Shown here one piece after another: positions 24,292 to 33,069 of a stretch of 64,000 bases of DNA (positions are counted from its first letter, which is position 1; every line of letters begins with the position of its first letter). The notes beneath the pieces were generated by a model, which made no database searches, was not told where the DNA came from, and saw nothing but the letters and a program-made list of their open reading frames with translations. Position numbers and translations under genes: made by a program. Source of the stretch: Pseudovibrio sp947494035 (GTDB taxonomy: Bacteria; Pseudomonadota; Alphaproteobacteria; Rhizobiales; Stappiaceae); contig CANLTN010000021.1 in the NCBI GenBank assembly GCA_947494035.1, positions 1 through 64,000 of the forward strand. Reading direction: 5' to 3'.

Positions 24292-26646
24292 GTGCCGCAA
24301 GAAGATGTCTTTCTTGATATGGGCGTGCTGTTCAAAAAGGTGCTGAAAGGCCTCTTGTGGGTGATCCCATTGGCTGCGCTGGTTGCCTTTGGCACTTTCT
24401 ATCTGGCTAGCAAACAAACGGCCCGATACACCAGCGAATCCAAGATTCTTATTGATACCGCCAAGATTGTGCTGCCCGGCCAGATCCGTAACAGCGAGCA
24501 GGAACGCTCGTTGCTGGATAAGGAAGGCATCGCCAGCCAGGTTCAATTGCTACAGTCGCGCGATCTGGCTCGCCATGTGGTGCAGAAGTTGGACCTTGAA
24601 CACAACGGTGTTTTTGCGGCTAAAAGCAAACCGGGCCTTGTTGATCGGCTGATGACCAGTGCAGGTTTTGAACCAACATTCAATCAGCTGAGCGAAGAAG
24701 AGCGTTTGCTGAATAAGTTCACGAGCAATCTGGATGTTTATCAGCTTGACGGGTCCCGCGTTATTGCTGTGCGCTTTAAGAGCAAAGACCCCGAACTTGC
24801 AGCGCGTATTGCCAACACCGTGGTTAATGAATACCGCATGTTGCAGGATAATGCGAAGCGTGCGGTGACCAACAACACTGCAGATGCACTTGCTCCGCAG
24901 GTGGCGCGTCTTGAGAACGAAGTGGAAGCTGCTCAGAGAAAGGTTGCTGAGTTTCGTGCAGGTGCTGACCTGTTGCTCGGGTCTGACAATCGAACGCTCA
25001 ATCAACAACAACTGGCTGAATTGAGCTCACAAGTCTCCTCTGCCATTGTTGTAAAGTCACAGGCTGAAGCGCAGGCAAGACAAATCCGGTCTCTGTTGGA
25101 AGACGGCGGTGCGCTGGATACAGCGACGCAGGTTCTGAATTCCTCTTTGATCCAGCGCTTGCGTGAGCGGCAGCTGGCTTTGGAGAACCGCATCGCGGAA
25201 TTGTCGTCCACGTTGCTACCAAATCATCCGCAGATTAAATCCCTACGTTCGCAGCGAACTGTTTTTGATCGTCAGATCCGTGCGGAAGCGGAGAAGATTG
25301 TTATTGGTCTTGAGAATGACGCCAAGATTGCTCATGACCGCTACGTGACGTTGAATGCACAGGTGAATGAGCTCAAGAAAGAAGCAGCTCGTTCTGGTGC
25401 AGATCAAGTTCGCCTACAGGAGTTGGAGCGGGAAGCTCGTTCTAAGGAAGAGCAGCTGAGTCAATTGCTCGTCAGCCTGCGGGAAGCGGAAGTGCTGCAG
25501 GGTGTAGGTGTCTTAAATGCTGATTCTCGTGTGATCTCCCGTGCTTCTGTTCCAAGTGAACCGTCCGGTCGCAAACCGTCTGCACTCGCAGCAATTGCTG
25601 GCTTTGCAGCGTTTTTCCTCGGGTGTCTGTGGGTGATTGTGCGTGCTCTCATTGCTGGTGAAGTTCTGCGCCGCGAAAGCTTTTCAACGCCTGCTGCGCC
25701 TGCCGCCAATCCGAAAGAAGCGACCGGTACGGCGACCTCCAATGCTCTTAAGAGTGTTGTGGATGCTGCGGCCCGGAGCCATACAGCTTCCGCACCTCCA
25801 ATTGAGCTGAAACCTTCTCTTGAAGAAGAGGAAGAGGTGTTTGCGGACGATCAGGAGGCTCCTGAGGAAGATGACCAGGTCGATAGCCTCTCCGATCATT
25901 CAGAGGATGATGCGTTTGAGGAAGAAGCGCAAGACGAGGAATTTGACGAGGATCTTGAAGACGAGCACGAGGTCGTTGAGGTTTCTCCGATCACCTTCAA
26001 GGAAATCAAGGCCGGGAACACCAACCAGTTGGAGAAGGTTCGCCGCGTTGTTGTGCTTAGCGTTGAGGACGAAGGCCTTTCGTCGCGTGTGGCCCTGAGC
26101 TGTACTCGCAAGATTGCCGCGCGCGGAATTATGCCGGTGGTCGTTGAGGTGCGTTCGGAAGGTGGTGAGGGGGCTGTGTCAGTGCTCACTGAAACGCCGC
26201 TTGAGGAGGTTGGTGATGTGCCACATGCTGAAGACGGTGATGATCTGATCAAACCAGGCTTTTCCGAATTGCTGGAGGGTGAGGCAGCCTTTACCAATGT
26301 AATCCACCGTGATCCGGTTTCTCGTGCCCACGTGATACAATCTGGTGTCATGCCTATTCGGGATGAAGTGGTTTATGGTGGCCGCTATAACCTGATCATG
26401 GAAGCCTTGGACCTGACCTACGACGTGATTGTTGCCGATCTTGGTTTGATTGAGCCGAGCCTGATCTGTGCGCAGATGCTATCGGAGGCTGATCGTGTGA
26501 TTATCGCGACTGATGGCTCGCCTGCTGGCCCTGAGCTGGAAAAGGCTCTGGCTATTTTGGAAAAACACACCAAGGCACCTGTTGAGGTGGAGCGTGTGGT
26601 CAGCAATGAAGCTGCGGCATGGCTTCAGGTCGATATGGCAGCGTAG
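24292..26646 (+). CDS. Wzc-like chain-length protein with degenerate kinase domain
   Basis: A protein of about 784 residues of the GumC/Wzc class. It has a first membrane helix (LLWVIPLAALVAFGTFYLA), a Wzz-type periplasmic part, long coiled coils (residues 210-415), and a second helix (SALAAIAGFAAFFLGCLWVIV). A very acidic linker of about 90 residues follows (EEEEEVFADDQEAPEEDDQ and onward), then a C-terminal BY-kinase-like fold. The position of the Walker A loop reads LSVEDEGLSSRVAL, without GKS/T, and no C-terminal tyrosine cluster exists. It is probably a structural co-polymerase rather than a kinase. Start codon uncertain: GTG with GGGGAAG upstream; alternatives at 24277 and 24319. Confidence 0.88.
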   Translation: MPQEDVFLDMGVLFKKVLKGLLWVIPLAALVAFGTFYLASKQTARYTSESKILIDTAKIVLPGQIRNSEQERSLLDKEGIASQVQLLQSRDLARHVVQKLDLEHNGVFAAKSKPGLVDRLMTSAGFEPTFNQLSEEERLLNKFTSNLDVYQLDGSRVIAVRFKSKDPELAARIANTVVNEYRMLQDNAKRAVTNNTADALAPQVARLENEVEAAQRKVAEFRAGADLLLGSDNRTLNQQQLAELSSQVSSAIVVKSQAEAQARQIRSLLEDGGALDTATQVLNSSLIQRLRERQLALENRIAELSSTLLPNHPQIKSLRSQRTVFDRQIRAEAEKIVIGLENDAKIAHDRYVTLNAQVNELKKEAARSGADQVRLQELEREARSKEEQLSQLLVSLREAEVLQGVGVLNADSRVISRASVPSEPSGRKPSALAAIAGFAAFFLGCLWVIVRALIAGEVLRRESFSTPAAPAANPKEATGTATSNALKSVVDAAARSHTASAPPIELKPSLEEEEEVFADDQEAPEEDDQVDSLSDHSEDDAFEEEAQDEEFDEDLEDEHEVVEVSPITFKEIKAGNTNQLEKVRRVVVLSVEDEGLSSRVALSCTRKIAARGIMPVVVEVRSEGGEGAVSVLTETPLEEVGDVPHAEDGDDLIKPGFSELLEGEAAFTNVIHRDPVSRAHVIQSGVMPIRDEVVYGGRYNLIMEALDLTYDVIVADLGLIEPSLICAQMLSEADRVIIATDGSPAGPELEKALAILEKHTKAPVEVERVVSNEAAAWLQVDMAA

Positions 26647-26675
26647 GTACTGCTTTCACATCCACTTATAGAGTA

Positions 26676-27893
26676 TCAGTGCTGCATACGGGCGAAGAAG
26701 CCCCTGATGCGTCGGTAGAACTGCCAGAAGTTTTGGTTGTTTCTGAGCCTGCGCTTTGAGCTGAGCTTGGCGTTTTCTAAAGTGGCGACGAGTTTGCCCT
26801 TCAGGGTGAGAGGCTCGATCCAGTCTTTCAGGTATTCTGGCTCAGACCATGCCAATTTGAAGCGCTCTTCTCCCAGCCCAAAGTCGAAGATCTCCATGCC
26901 TTGCTTACACATGTCTTCAATAACATGTTGCATGAGCAGTTCGCCTGGACTGTAGCGCATCAACTCCCCGCTGATTATGGAGGTGCAGTAGCAGTAGATG
27001 CGCCTTCCTGATCTTAAGCTGAGGCAAGTGCTGATGATCCTGTCATCGAGCTTCAGGCTGTAGATTTCCGATTTTGTTGGACTGTCGTTCTTGGTAAGGT
27101 TGGCAAACGCCTCGCGCACAAAGCGCTGATAGTTTGGCTCAGCAAAGGCGGTTGGGATGCCTGTTTCAGCCTGCCTGCACTCTCGTTGTTGGATCATGGC
27201 GTCCAATGCCGCAGTGGTACCGTCAATGGTATGTTCTGCGGTGAAACTGAGTTTGCCTAAGGATTGTAATTTACTGATTTTGCTGCGGTGCTTTTTACGG
27301 GCAGCTTTAGACCGTTTTGCTTTGATGAACTCTTCTGCAGGGCTGACAAGCGAAAACGGATAGATCGCGTTGGTGCTTGTTGTATCACTGAGACGGACAA
27401 GAGGATTGTCATAGGGGCCGATTTGGCATGCCATGTTGCCAAGGTGGATGAGGTCTACGCCCCAAGCCTTGAGGGCCTGTATTAGGTGTGGACGGAACGT
27501 ATGGGCCGTTGAGGTGGCCAGAAGTTCCTCTGACCAATAACCGGTATTCTGGTTGAAGAGCTCTTCTCCAAGCCATCTTACAGTGTTCGTTAAATGGTAT
27601 CTGTGGAGCGCGAAGGGCAGGAGAACATGTAGCTTGTCGCCAATCCATCCGGTGATGACCAGTGCGGTTGCTTGCTCACCGTCTGCGATATGGTCTGCCC
27701 AGCTCTTGCACCATTCATAGGCGTGGTAGGCACTGCCATCGCCTTGGTCTTCCAGAGTGAGCCAGTCGCTGCGCAGATGTTGAAGATTGTTGCTGGCGTA
27801 AATCTGAAAGGAAAGGCTCTCCAAATCCAACGTGTCCTGTAGCGAAGGACGGCACGTGCAGTCGCTAGTTGCGATGGAATGAGAAGATGCCAT
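26676..27893 (-). CDS. FemAB/BioF2-like GNAT acyltransferase (HfsK-type)
   Basis: A 405-residue acyltransferase of the CelD/BcsL, GNAT-fold type. Visible features are DWLTLEDQGDGSAYHAYEWCKSW near the N-terminus, the basic KRSKAARKKHRSKISKLQ helix, and the second GNAT lobe with YSLKLDDRIISTCLSLRSGRRIYCYCTS, MRYSPGELLMQHVIEDMC and IFDFGLGEERFKLAW. Homologues acylate sugars of extracellular polysaccharides; Caulobacter HfsK modifies holdfast. It converges on the Wzc-like gene with a 29-base gap. The Met at 27893 is preferred over an upstream TTG. Confidence 0.8.
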   Translation of the reverse strand: MASSHSIATSDCTCRPSLQDTLDLESLSFQIYASNNLQHLRSDWLTLEDQGDGSAYHAYEWCKSWADHIADGEQATALVITGWIGDKLHVLLPFALHRYHLTNTVRWLGEELFNQNTGYWSEELLATSTAHTFRPHLIQALKAWGVDLIHLGNMACQIGPYDNPLVRLSDTTSTNAIYPFSLVSPAEEFIKAKRSKAARKKHRSKISKLQSLGKLSFTAEHTIDGTTAALDAMIQQRECRQAETGIPTAFAEPNYQRFVREAFANLTKNDSPTKSEIYSLKLDDRIISTCLSLRSGRRIYCYCTSIISGELMRYSPGELLMQHVIEDMCKQGMEIFDFGLGEERFKLAWSEPEYLKDWIEPLTLKGKLVATLENAKLSSKRRLRNNQNFWQFYRRIRGFFARMQH

Positions 27894-28047
27894 TGAAGTT
27901 GCCCTAAGAAGATGTTGGAGAATTATTAGCTCCAAGCTCTTAATGAATCTCAAATCTAATTACGTAAAATAATTTAATTAGAAATTAATCGTAAATATTT
28001 GTCGGTTACGGTGTGAGGTAATTGCGGTCTGGAGTTAGGGGAACTCC

Positions 28048-29127
28048 TTGCGGAACTCTTTCAAGCATTCATTTATCAACTACGCCAGCTATCTTCTAAA
28101 TAGCCGCAGTCCTGCTCGGCTTTTTAGGGGAATGACGGCTGGTGACGGCATTATTTTTACACTTCACCGTGTCTTGCCAGAATCAGAGCGTGCCTTTCAG
28201 CCAAACAAGATTTTGGAGGTTACACCAGAGTTTTTGCGTGAAACGGTGGTTCAGGTTCGGGGGGTAGGATACGAGTTTGTATCCCTGGATACTGCATTGG
28301 AGCGGCTGCAAAACGCGGATAAATCGGGCCCTAAGTTTGCGGTGCTGACTTTTGACGATGGCTACAAGGATAATCGGGATGTTGCCTATCCGGTTCTAAA
28401 AGAGCTGGGAGTTCCGTTCACGATCTTCATCACCAGCGACTATAGCAATCACAAATCCGAGCTGTGGTGGATCATGCTTGAGATGCTCATTGCTCAAAAT
28501 GATAGTTTGTCTTTGCGGTATGGGGATGTGCGCTTTGATTATGAGTGCGCCTCATTGGCGCAAAAACATGCAGTGTTTCATAGCGCGCGCTGTATGCTGG
28601 TGAGCGAAGTTCCTGAAAGTGCGCAGCGTGCAGTTATATGTGAGGCTGCGGATCGTTACGGGCTGGATTGGCGTAGATTGTGCCCTGAGCTCATACTGTC
28701 CTTTGAAGAGTTGCAAGAGCTTTCCCGGGATCCGCTGGTCAGCTTTGGCGCACACACAGATACGCATCCCATGCTTGCACGGCTTTCAAGCCCCGAAGAT
28801 ATTCGCCAGCATATACAGGCAGGTGTGGAGGAGATGAGCGAGCGGTTGGGGCAAACGCCGAGCATGCTGGCGTATCCTTACGGATTTGCCGATGCTGTTG
28901 ATGAGCGGTGCGAGGCGGTAGCTGAGGAACTGGGCTTTGTTGCGGCGGTAACAACGCAACCGGGCACGCTGTCAGTGACCAATCTAAAGCGGCGCTATCA
29001 TCTGCCGCGGGTCTCTTTGAACGGACTGCATCAGAACCAAAGAATGGTTGATATGTATCTGACCGGCGCCGCTTTTGCGGCGTACCACGGTGTTCGGCGC
29101 ATCCGGTCATTCTTTAAAAGGGCGTGA
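28048..29127 (+). CDS. Polysaccharide deacetylase (HfsH-type)
   Basis: A 359-residue NodB-homology enzyme that removes acetyl groups from N-acetylhexosamine polymers. Motifs are FAVLTFDDGYKDNRD (near residue 97, catalytic Asp pair), FGAHTDTHPML (metal-binding histidines) and MLAYPYGFADAV. No signal peptide is evident, so it may act on the inner-membrane-linked precursor. The start is a TTG with AGGGGA at good spacing; an ATG at 28132 is an alternative. It is divergent from the acyltransferase across 154 AT-rich bases. Confidence 0.88.
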   Translation: MRNSFKHSFINYASYLLNSRSPARLFRGMTAGDGIIFTLHRVLPESERAFQPNKILEVTPEFLRETVVQVRGVGYEFVSLDTALERLQNADKSGPKFAVLTFDDGYKDNRDVAYPVLKELGVPFTIFITSDYSNHKSELWWIMLEMLIAQNDSLSLRYGDVRFDYECASLAQKHAVFHSARCMLVSEVPESAQRAVICEAADRYGLDWRRLCPELILSFEELQELSRDPLVSFGAHTDTHPMLARLSSPEDIRQHIQAGVEEMSERLGQTPSMLAYPYGFADAVDERCEAVAEELGFVAAVTTQPGTLSVTNLKRRYHLPRVSLNGLHQNQRMVDMYLTGAAFAAYHGVRRIRSFFKRA

Positions 29128-29138
29128 GGGCCTAAGCC

Positions 29139-29342
29139 CTAGCGCTTCTTATAGGTCCAGCTGATAATAAGACCTGCCGGAACAACCCAGATCAGTCCAG
29201 CGATCGCGAAGAAAATCAGCTTAATGGACCAGTGCTGGTCTGCCATTGTCATGTCGCCGATCACCATTGCGACGAAAACATAGACCACAACAAACGTGAC
29301 CAAAAAAATCATGCCGATGAAGCGGCGCAATGGCGAAACCAT
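29139..29342 (-). CDS. DUF2842 small membrane protein
   Basis: A 67-residue inner-membrane protein with two helices (FIGMIFLVTFVVVYVFVAMV and LIFFAIAGLIWVVPAGLII) separated by a short loop with HWSIK, matching DUF2842 of alphaproteobacteria. Function is unknown. An AAGGAG site eight bases before the ATG fixes the start; the longer upstream frame is not used. It converges on the deacetylase gene with an 11-base gap. Confidence 0.85.
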   Translation of the reverse strand: MVSPLRRFIGMIFLVTFVVVYVFVAMVIGDMTMADQHWSIKLIFFAIAGLIWVVPAGLIISWTYKKR

Positions 29343-29630
29343 ATAGTTCTCCTTGAAAGCCCCTTCATGTGGGGCTTGGTTTGTGCGCAAGCCATAGTTC
29401 AAAATGCATATATTTTTCAAGAGGATCTTGCTGATAAACTTGGGTTTATGTGGGGCTGGTTCCACTGCGAATGCTCTAAGCCTATGACAGAGAAGTGCAA
29501 TTAGGGCGCGCTGGGTCCTCTGATAAGTCTAGGTAATTTGTCCAGACTGTTGTGAGGATCTGCGTATTTTTCCTGATTTAGCTGCGGATCTGACCTATAT
29601 AGGGGCAAACAAGCTCATCAGATAGGTGTC

Positions 29631-30716
29631 ATGTCTACTCCGTTTCATAGTCCAGATCTTTCTGCTCAAGACCTTTCCAATCGCAGGCAAATTCGTGTGT
29701 GGTTGCTATTTATCTGCCTCCTGATTTTGGCCATGGTTGTTGTTGGCGGGGCTACCCGGTTGACTGACTCTGGTCTTTCCATCACAGAATGGAAGCCCAT
29801 TCATGGCGCTATTCCGCCGCTGAATGCAGAGGAGTGGGCGGAGGAATTTGAGAAGTACCAGCAAATTCCTCAATACCAGCTCCTCAATAAAGGTATGACG
29901 CTTGATGAGTTTAAGGGCATCTTCTGGTGGGAGTGGGGACATCGCCTGCTTGGCCGGGTGATCGGGCTGTTCTTCTTTCTTCCGCTTGTGTGGTTCTGGG
30001 CGCGGGGGCAGGTGAGCTCCTGGCTTAAACCACGATTGGTGGTGGCGTTTTTGCTAGGCGGTCTGCAAGGTGCAATCGGTTGGTGGATGGTTGCCTCCGG
30101 TCTCGTGAACCGCGTGGATGTGAGTCAGTACCGCCTTGCTGTGCACCTGAGCGTGGCCTGTATTCTGTTTGCCTATCTTTACTATCTGGCTGGTGTTTTG
30201 AAGCGTCGGCCGGACTTGAAGCGCGATGGCTGGGATGTGTTTGGCAATGGTTTGACTGGGGCGTACTTGCTTGTTGCCTTGGTTCTGTTCCAGTTGTTCC
30301 TCGGCGCGTTGGTGGCCGGTCTTAATGCAGGGCTGACATTTAATACTTGGCCGTTGATGGATGGAAAAATCATTCCATCAGGACTGTTTGTCATGTCGCC
30401 TTGGTGGGAGAACTTCTTTGAAAATGTGCTGATGGTGCAGTTCCAGCATCGCATGATGGCCTATGCACTGGTGGTTGCGGTGTTCCTGCAGGGATTTTAT
30501 CTGATGCGTGGCAACCGTGATGGGGCGCTGAAACGCAATGCCAGTTGGTTGATGGTTGCGATTGTCATTCAGGTGTTCCTCGGCATTGTGACGCTGCTTG
30601 GCATGGTGCCGCTGGATCGTGCCTTGGCTCATCAGGCAATGGCGCTTATTGTTTTGGCGCTTACAGTTGAGCAGATGTGCCTGCTGCGCCGCGAGAAAGA
30701 AGCAGCGTTGAGGTAG
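29631..30716 (+). CDS. ctaA: Heme A synthase CtaA/COX15
   Basis: CtaA oxidises the C8 methyl group of heme O to give heme A for cytochrome c oxidase. The 361-residue protein has eight membrane helices. The alphaproteobacterial/mitochondrial-type signature VVGGATRLTDSGLSITEWKP follows helix 1, with heme-ligand histidines in WGHRLLGRV, AVHLSVA, FQHRMMAY and ALAHQAMAL. It stands alone with its own terminator. Confidence 0.96.
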   Translation: MSTPFHSPDLSAQDLSNRRQIRVWLLFICLLILAMVVVGGATRLTDSGLSITEWKPIHGAIPPLNAEEWAEEFEKYQQIPQYQLLNKGMTLDEFKGIFWWEWGHRLLGRVIGLFFFLPLVWFWARGQVSSWLKPRLVVAFLLGGLQGAIGWWMVASGLVNRVDVSQYRLAVHLSVACILFAYLYYLAGVLKRRPDLKRDGWDVFGNGLTGAYLLVALVLFQLFLGALVAGLNAGLTFNTWPLMDGKIIPSGLFVMSPWWENFFENVLMVQFQHRMMAYALVVAVFLQGFYLMRGNRDGALKRNASWLMVAIVIQVFLGIVTLLGMVPLDRALAHQAMALIVLALTVEQMCLLRREKEAALR

Positions 30717-30752
30717 TGATTCAGTTTTTTGGATTAAGTAGCTGAAAACATT

Positions 30753-30780
30753 AAAAAAGGCGCCGCTTGGGCGCCTTTTT
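30753..30780 (+). terminator. ctaA terminator
   Basis: AAAAAGGCGCC and GGCGCCTTTTT form an 11-base stem around a five-base loop with a T run. Confidence 0.88.
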
Positions 30781-30848
30781 CTGTTTGTGTGCCTGATGCT
30801 TGCAGATTGAATCATCTGTCAGGACTAAGGTGTTGAAATATGGAGTTA

Positions 30849-32132
30849 TTATACCTTCTCAAGTGCCTGTTTCAGGTCTGCAATTATATCGGCTGCATCT
30901 TCAATGCCGATGGACAAGCGAACAACGTCCGGGCCAGCCCCGGCAGCCGTTTTTTGCGTGTCATTCAGCTGGCGGTGTGTGGTGGAGGCCGGGTGGATAA
31001 CGAGGGAGCGGGTGTCACCGATGTTTGCAAGATGAGAGAAAAGCTCAAGGCTTTTGACCAGTTCAACACCGGCTTCGTAACCGCCTTTGAGGCCGAATGT
31101 GAAGACAGCACCAGCGCCTTTCGGGCAGTACTTCTGGTGGGCCTGATAGAACGGATCGTTGGCCAGACCTGCGTAGGAAACCCAGCCGACAGCGGGATGG
31201 CTCTGGAGGAATTCAGCAACCTTCAGTGCGTTATCAGAGTGCTTTTGCATGCGCAGTGCAAGGGTTTCTATTCCGGTGATAAGCATGAACGCGTTGTGCG
31301 GCGAGATTGCGGGGCCGAGATCACGCAGGCCGAGTACGCGGCAGCAGATCGCAAAGGCGATGTTGCCGAAGGTCTCGAACAAACGCATGTCGTTGTATTC
31401 CGGGCGCGGCTCGGTCAGCATCGGGTACTTGCCAGAGGCTGCCCAGTCAAAAGTGCCTGCATCCACAATTGCGCCGCCCATGGAGTTGCCGTGACCGCCC
31501 ATGAACTTGGTCAGGGAGTGTAGGACGATGTCAGCGCCGTGTTTGATCGGCTGGCACAGGTATGGGGTTGCCATGGTGTTGTCGACGACCAGAGGTACGC
31601 CAGCTTCTTTGGCCACTGCTGAGATGCCGTCGATATCCATGACAATGCCGCCAGGATTGGCGAGGCTTTCAATGAAGACTGCGCGGGTGTTCTCATCGAT
31701 TTGATCCGCGAAACTTTGGGCGTCGAGATCTTCCGCCCATTTCACATCCCAGCCGAAGCTTTTGAAGGAATGGTTGAGCTGGTTGATGGTGCCGCCATAC
31801 ATGCGCTTGGATGCAACAATGTTGCACCCCGGGCTCATCATGGCGTGGAAGGTCACAAGCTGGGCAGCATGGCCTGATGCCACCGCTAGAGCAGCTGTGC
31901 CGCCTTCCAGTGTTGCGACACGTTCTTCAAGGACGGCTGTGGTCGGGTTAGTGATGCGGGTGTAGATATTTCCGAACGCCTGCAAACCGAATAAGGAGGC
32001 TGCGTGGTCCACATCATCAAACACAAAGGATGTTGTCTGATAGATTGGTGTTGCGCGTGCGCCTGTGGTTGGGTCTGGATGTGCGCCTGCGTGAATTGCA
32101 AGGGTATCAAAGCCGGGTGTGTGATCGCTCAT
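30849..32132 (-). CDS. metY: O-acetylhomoserine sulfhydrylase
   Basis: A 427-residue PLP enzyme of the Cys/Met metabolism family that makes homocysteine (or methionine) from O-acetylhomoserine and sulfide. Motifs are FDTLAIHAGAHPDPTTGARATPIYQTTSF at the N-terminus, YTRITNPT, and SLTKFMGGHGNSMGG holding the PLP lysine. The long form and HGNSMGG insertion match MetY rather than cystathionine gamma-synthase. The 317-base upstream gap was inspected for a SAM-II riboswitch and none was recognised. Confidence 0.93.
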   Translation of the reverse strand: MSDHTPGFDTLAIHAGAHPDPTTGARATPIYQTTSFVFDDVDHAASLFGLQAFGNIYTRITNPTTAVLEERVATLEGGTAALAVASGHAAQLVTFHAMMSPGCNIVASKRMYGGTINQLNHSFKSFGWDVKWAEDLDAQSFADQIDENTRAVFIESLANPGGIVMDIDGISAVAKEAGVPLVVDNTMATPYLCQPIKHGADIVLHSLTKFMGGHGNSMGGAIVDAGTFDWAASGKYPMLTEPRPEYNDMRLFETFGNIAFAICCRVLGLRDLGPAISPHNAFMLITGIETLALRMQKHSDNALKVAEFLQSHPAVGWVSYAGLANDPFYQAHQKYCPKGAGAVFTFGLKGGYEAGVELVKSLELFSHLANIGDTRSLVIHPASTTHRQLNDTQKTAAGAGPDVVRLSIGIEDAADIIADLKQALEKV

Positions 32133-32449
32133 GAGGCAGTCCTTTCAATGCGCTTGCAGGATCGAGCGGTGCTGCGCAAGGTGCATGGCGTGCAAACCCC
32201 GCAAACAGGCGCGTCATTCTCTGCTGAAATTCATAAATCTCCCGGGAGAGACTATGAGGGGGCAACCGGAGGTTGGCAAGCACAGATGAACCGATGGGTG
32301 CGGTGCATTCTTGCAGAAAGCTCAAGCAAACCAGTGATTTCTAGTGCTTGAAATTTTGTTTAGTTCTGTTGTGCGGGGTTGGAAAGTCATCTTAATTTGG
32401 CGGGCTCGTGCTCAGCCTGAGGTGAGCAAGAGCGCCCGATACTGCCTGA
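32133..32449. other. metY upstream gap
   Basis: The 317 bases between the CoA-binding gene and metY hold no open frame. A perfect 12-base palindrome, TCTCCCGGGAGA, lies at 32238-32249, about 105 bases before the metY start. No terminator for the upstream gene is evident. Confidence 0.4.
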
Positions 32450-32890
32450 CTAGCTGGCACCCAGAGATGCCAGGCGGGGGATTTCGATCTTTGGACAGCG
32501 GTCCATGACCACTTTGATTCCTTTTGCTTCCGCCCGCGCTGCCGCGTCGTCGTTTCGCACGCCGAGCTGAAGCCAGATGACCTCGGGCAGCGTTGACAGA
32601 GCAAGCGTTTCATCGACGACGTCGCCAGCAGCTTCTGAGTTGCGGAAGACATCAACCATATCGACGGGCTCTGGAAGGTCGGCGAGGGAGGCGTAGACTT
32701 TTCTACCTGCGATCTCGCTGCCTGCTTGACCCGGATTGATGGGGTAGACACTGTAGCCTTGCTCAAGCAGGAAATTTAGCACACGGAAGCTGGCGCGCTC
32801 CGGCTTGTTGCTGGCCCCTACGAGTGCAATTGTCTTGGTGCTCTGCAAAATCCCGCGGATGTAGTCATCTGAATAGTGATCGTGGTTCAT
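32450..32890 (-). CDS. CoA-binding (YccU-type) protein
   Basis: A 146-residue protein with a single CoA-binding Rossmann domain: TIALVGASNKPERASFRVLNFLLEQGYSVYPINP, then LADLPEPVDMVDVFRN and VIWLQLGVRNDDAAARA, ending with VVMDRCPKIEIPRL. This is the small stand-alone relative of succinyl-CoA synthetase alpha subunits; its physiological role is unknown. The ATG giving MNHDHYSDD is chosen because upstream residues do not fit the family. Confidence 0.9.
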   Translation of the reverse strand: MNHDHYSDDYIRGILQSTKTIALVGASNKPERASFRVLNFLLEQGYSVYPINPGQAGSEIAGRKVYASLADLPEPVDMVDVFRNSEAAGDVVDETLALSTLPEVIWLQLGVRNDDAAARAEAKGIKVVMDRCPKIEIPRLASLGAS

Positions 32891-33069
32891 TTTCTTGTCA
32901 CCCCTGTTCCATTTTCCGGTCTGTCGTCTGCATGGCCCTACATGGCTTGCTGCGAGCAACCGTTACGAAGATATGGGCAGTGGTTCTGGCAGTTTCCAGT
33001 GCAGGCCGGGTGCCTGTGCTCAAGAGCTTTAGACTACCCGTAGATTCCTGCGCTGCGCTTGGTGCTGGC

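Noticed and set aside
32133..32449. Possible SAM-II riboswitch upstream of metY
   Set aside because: The conserved SAM-II core (GCTTGCA-type stem and downstream GCTAAA pairing) could not be found in the correct order by eye.
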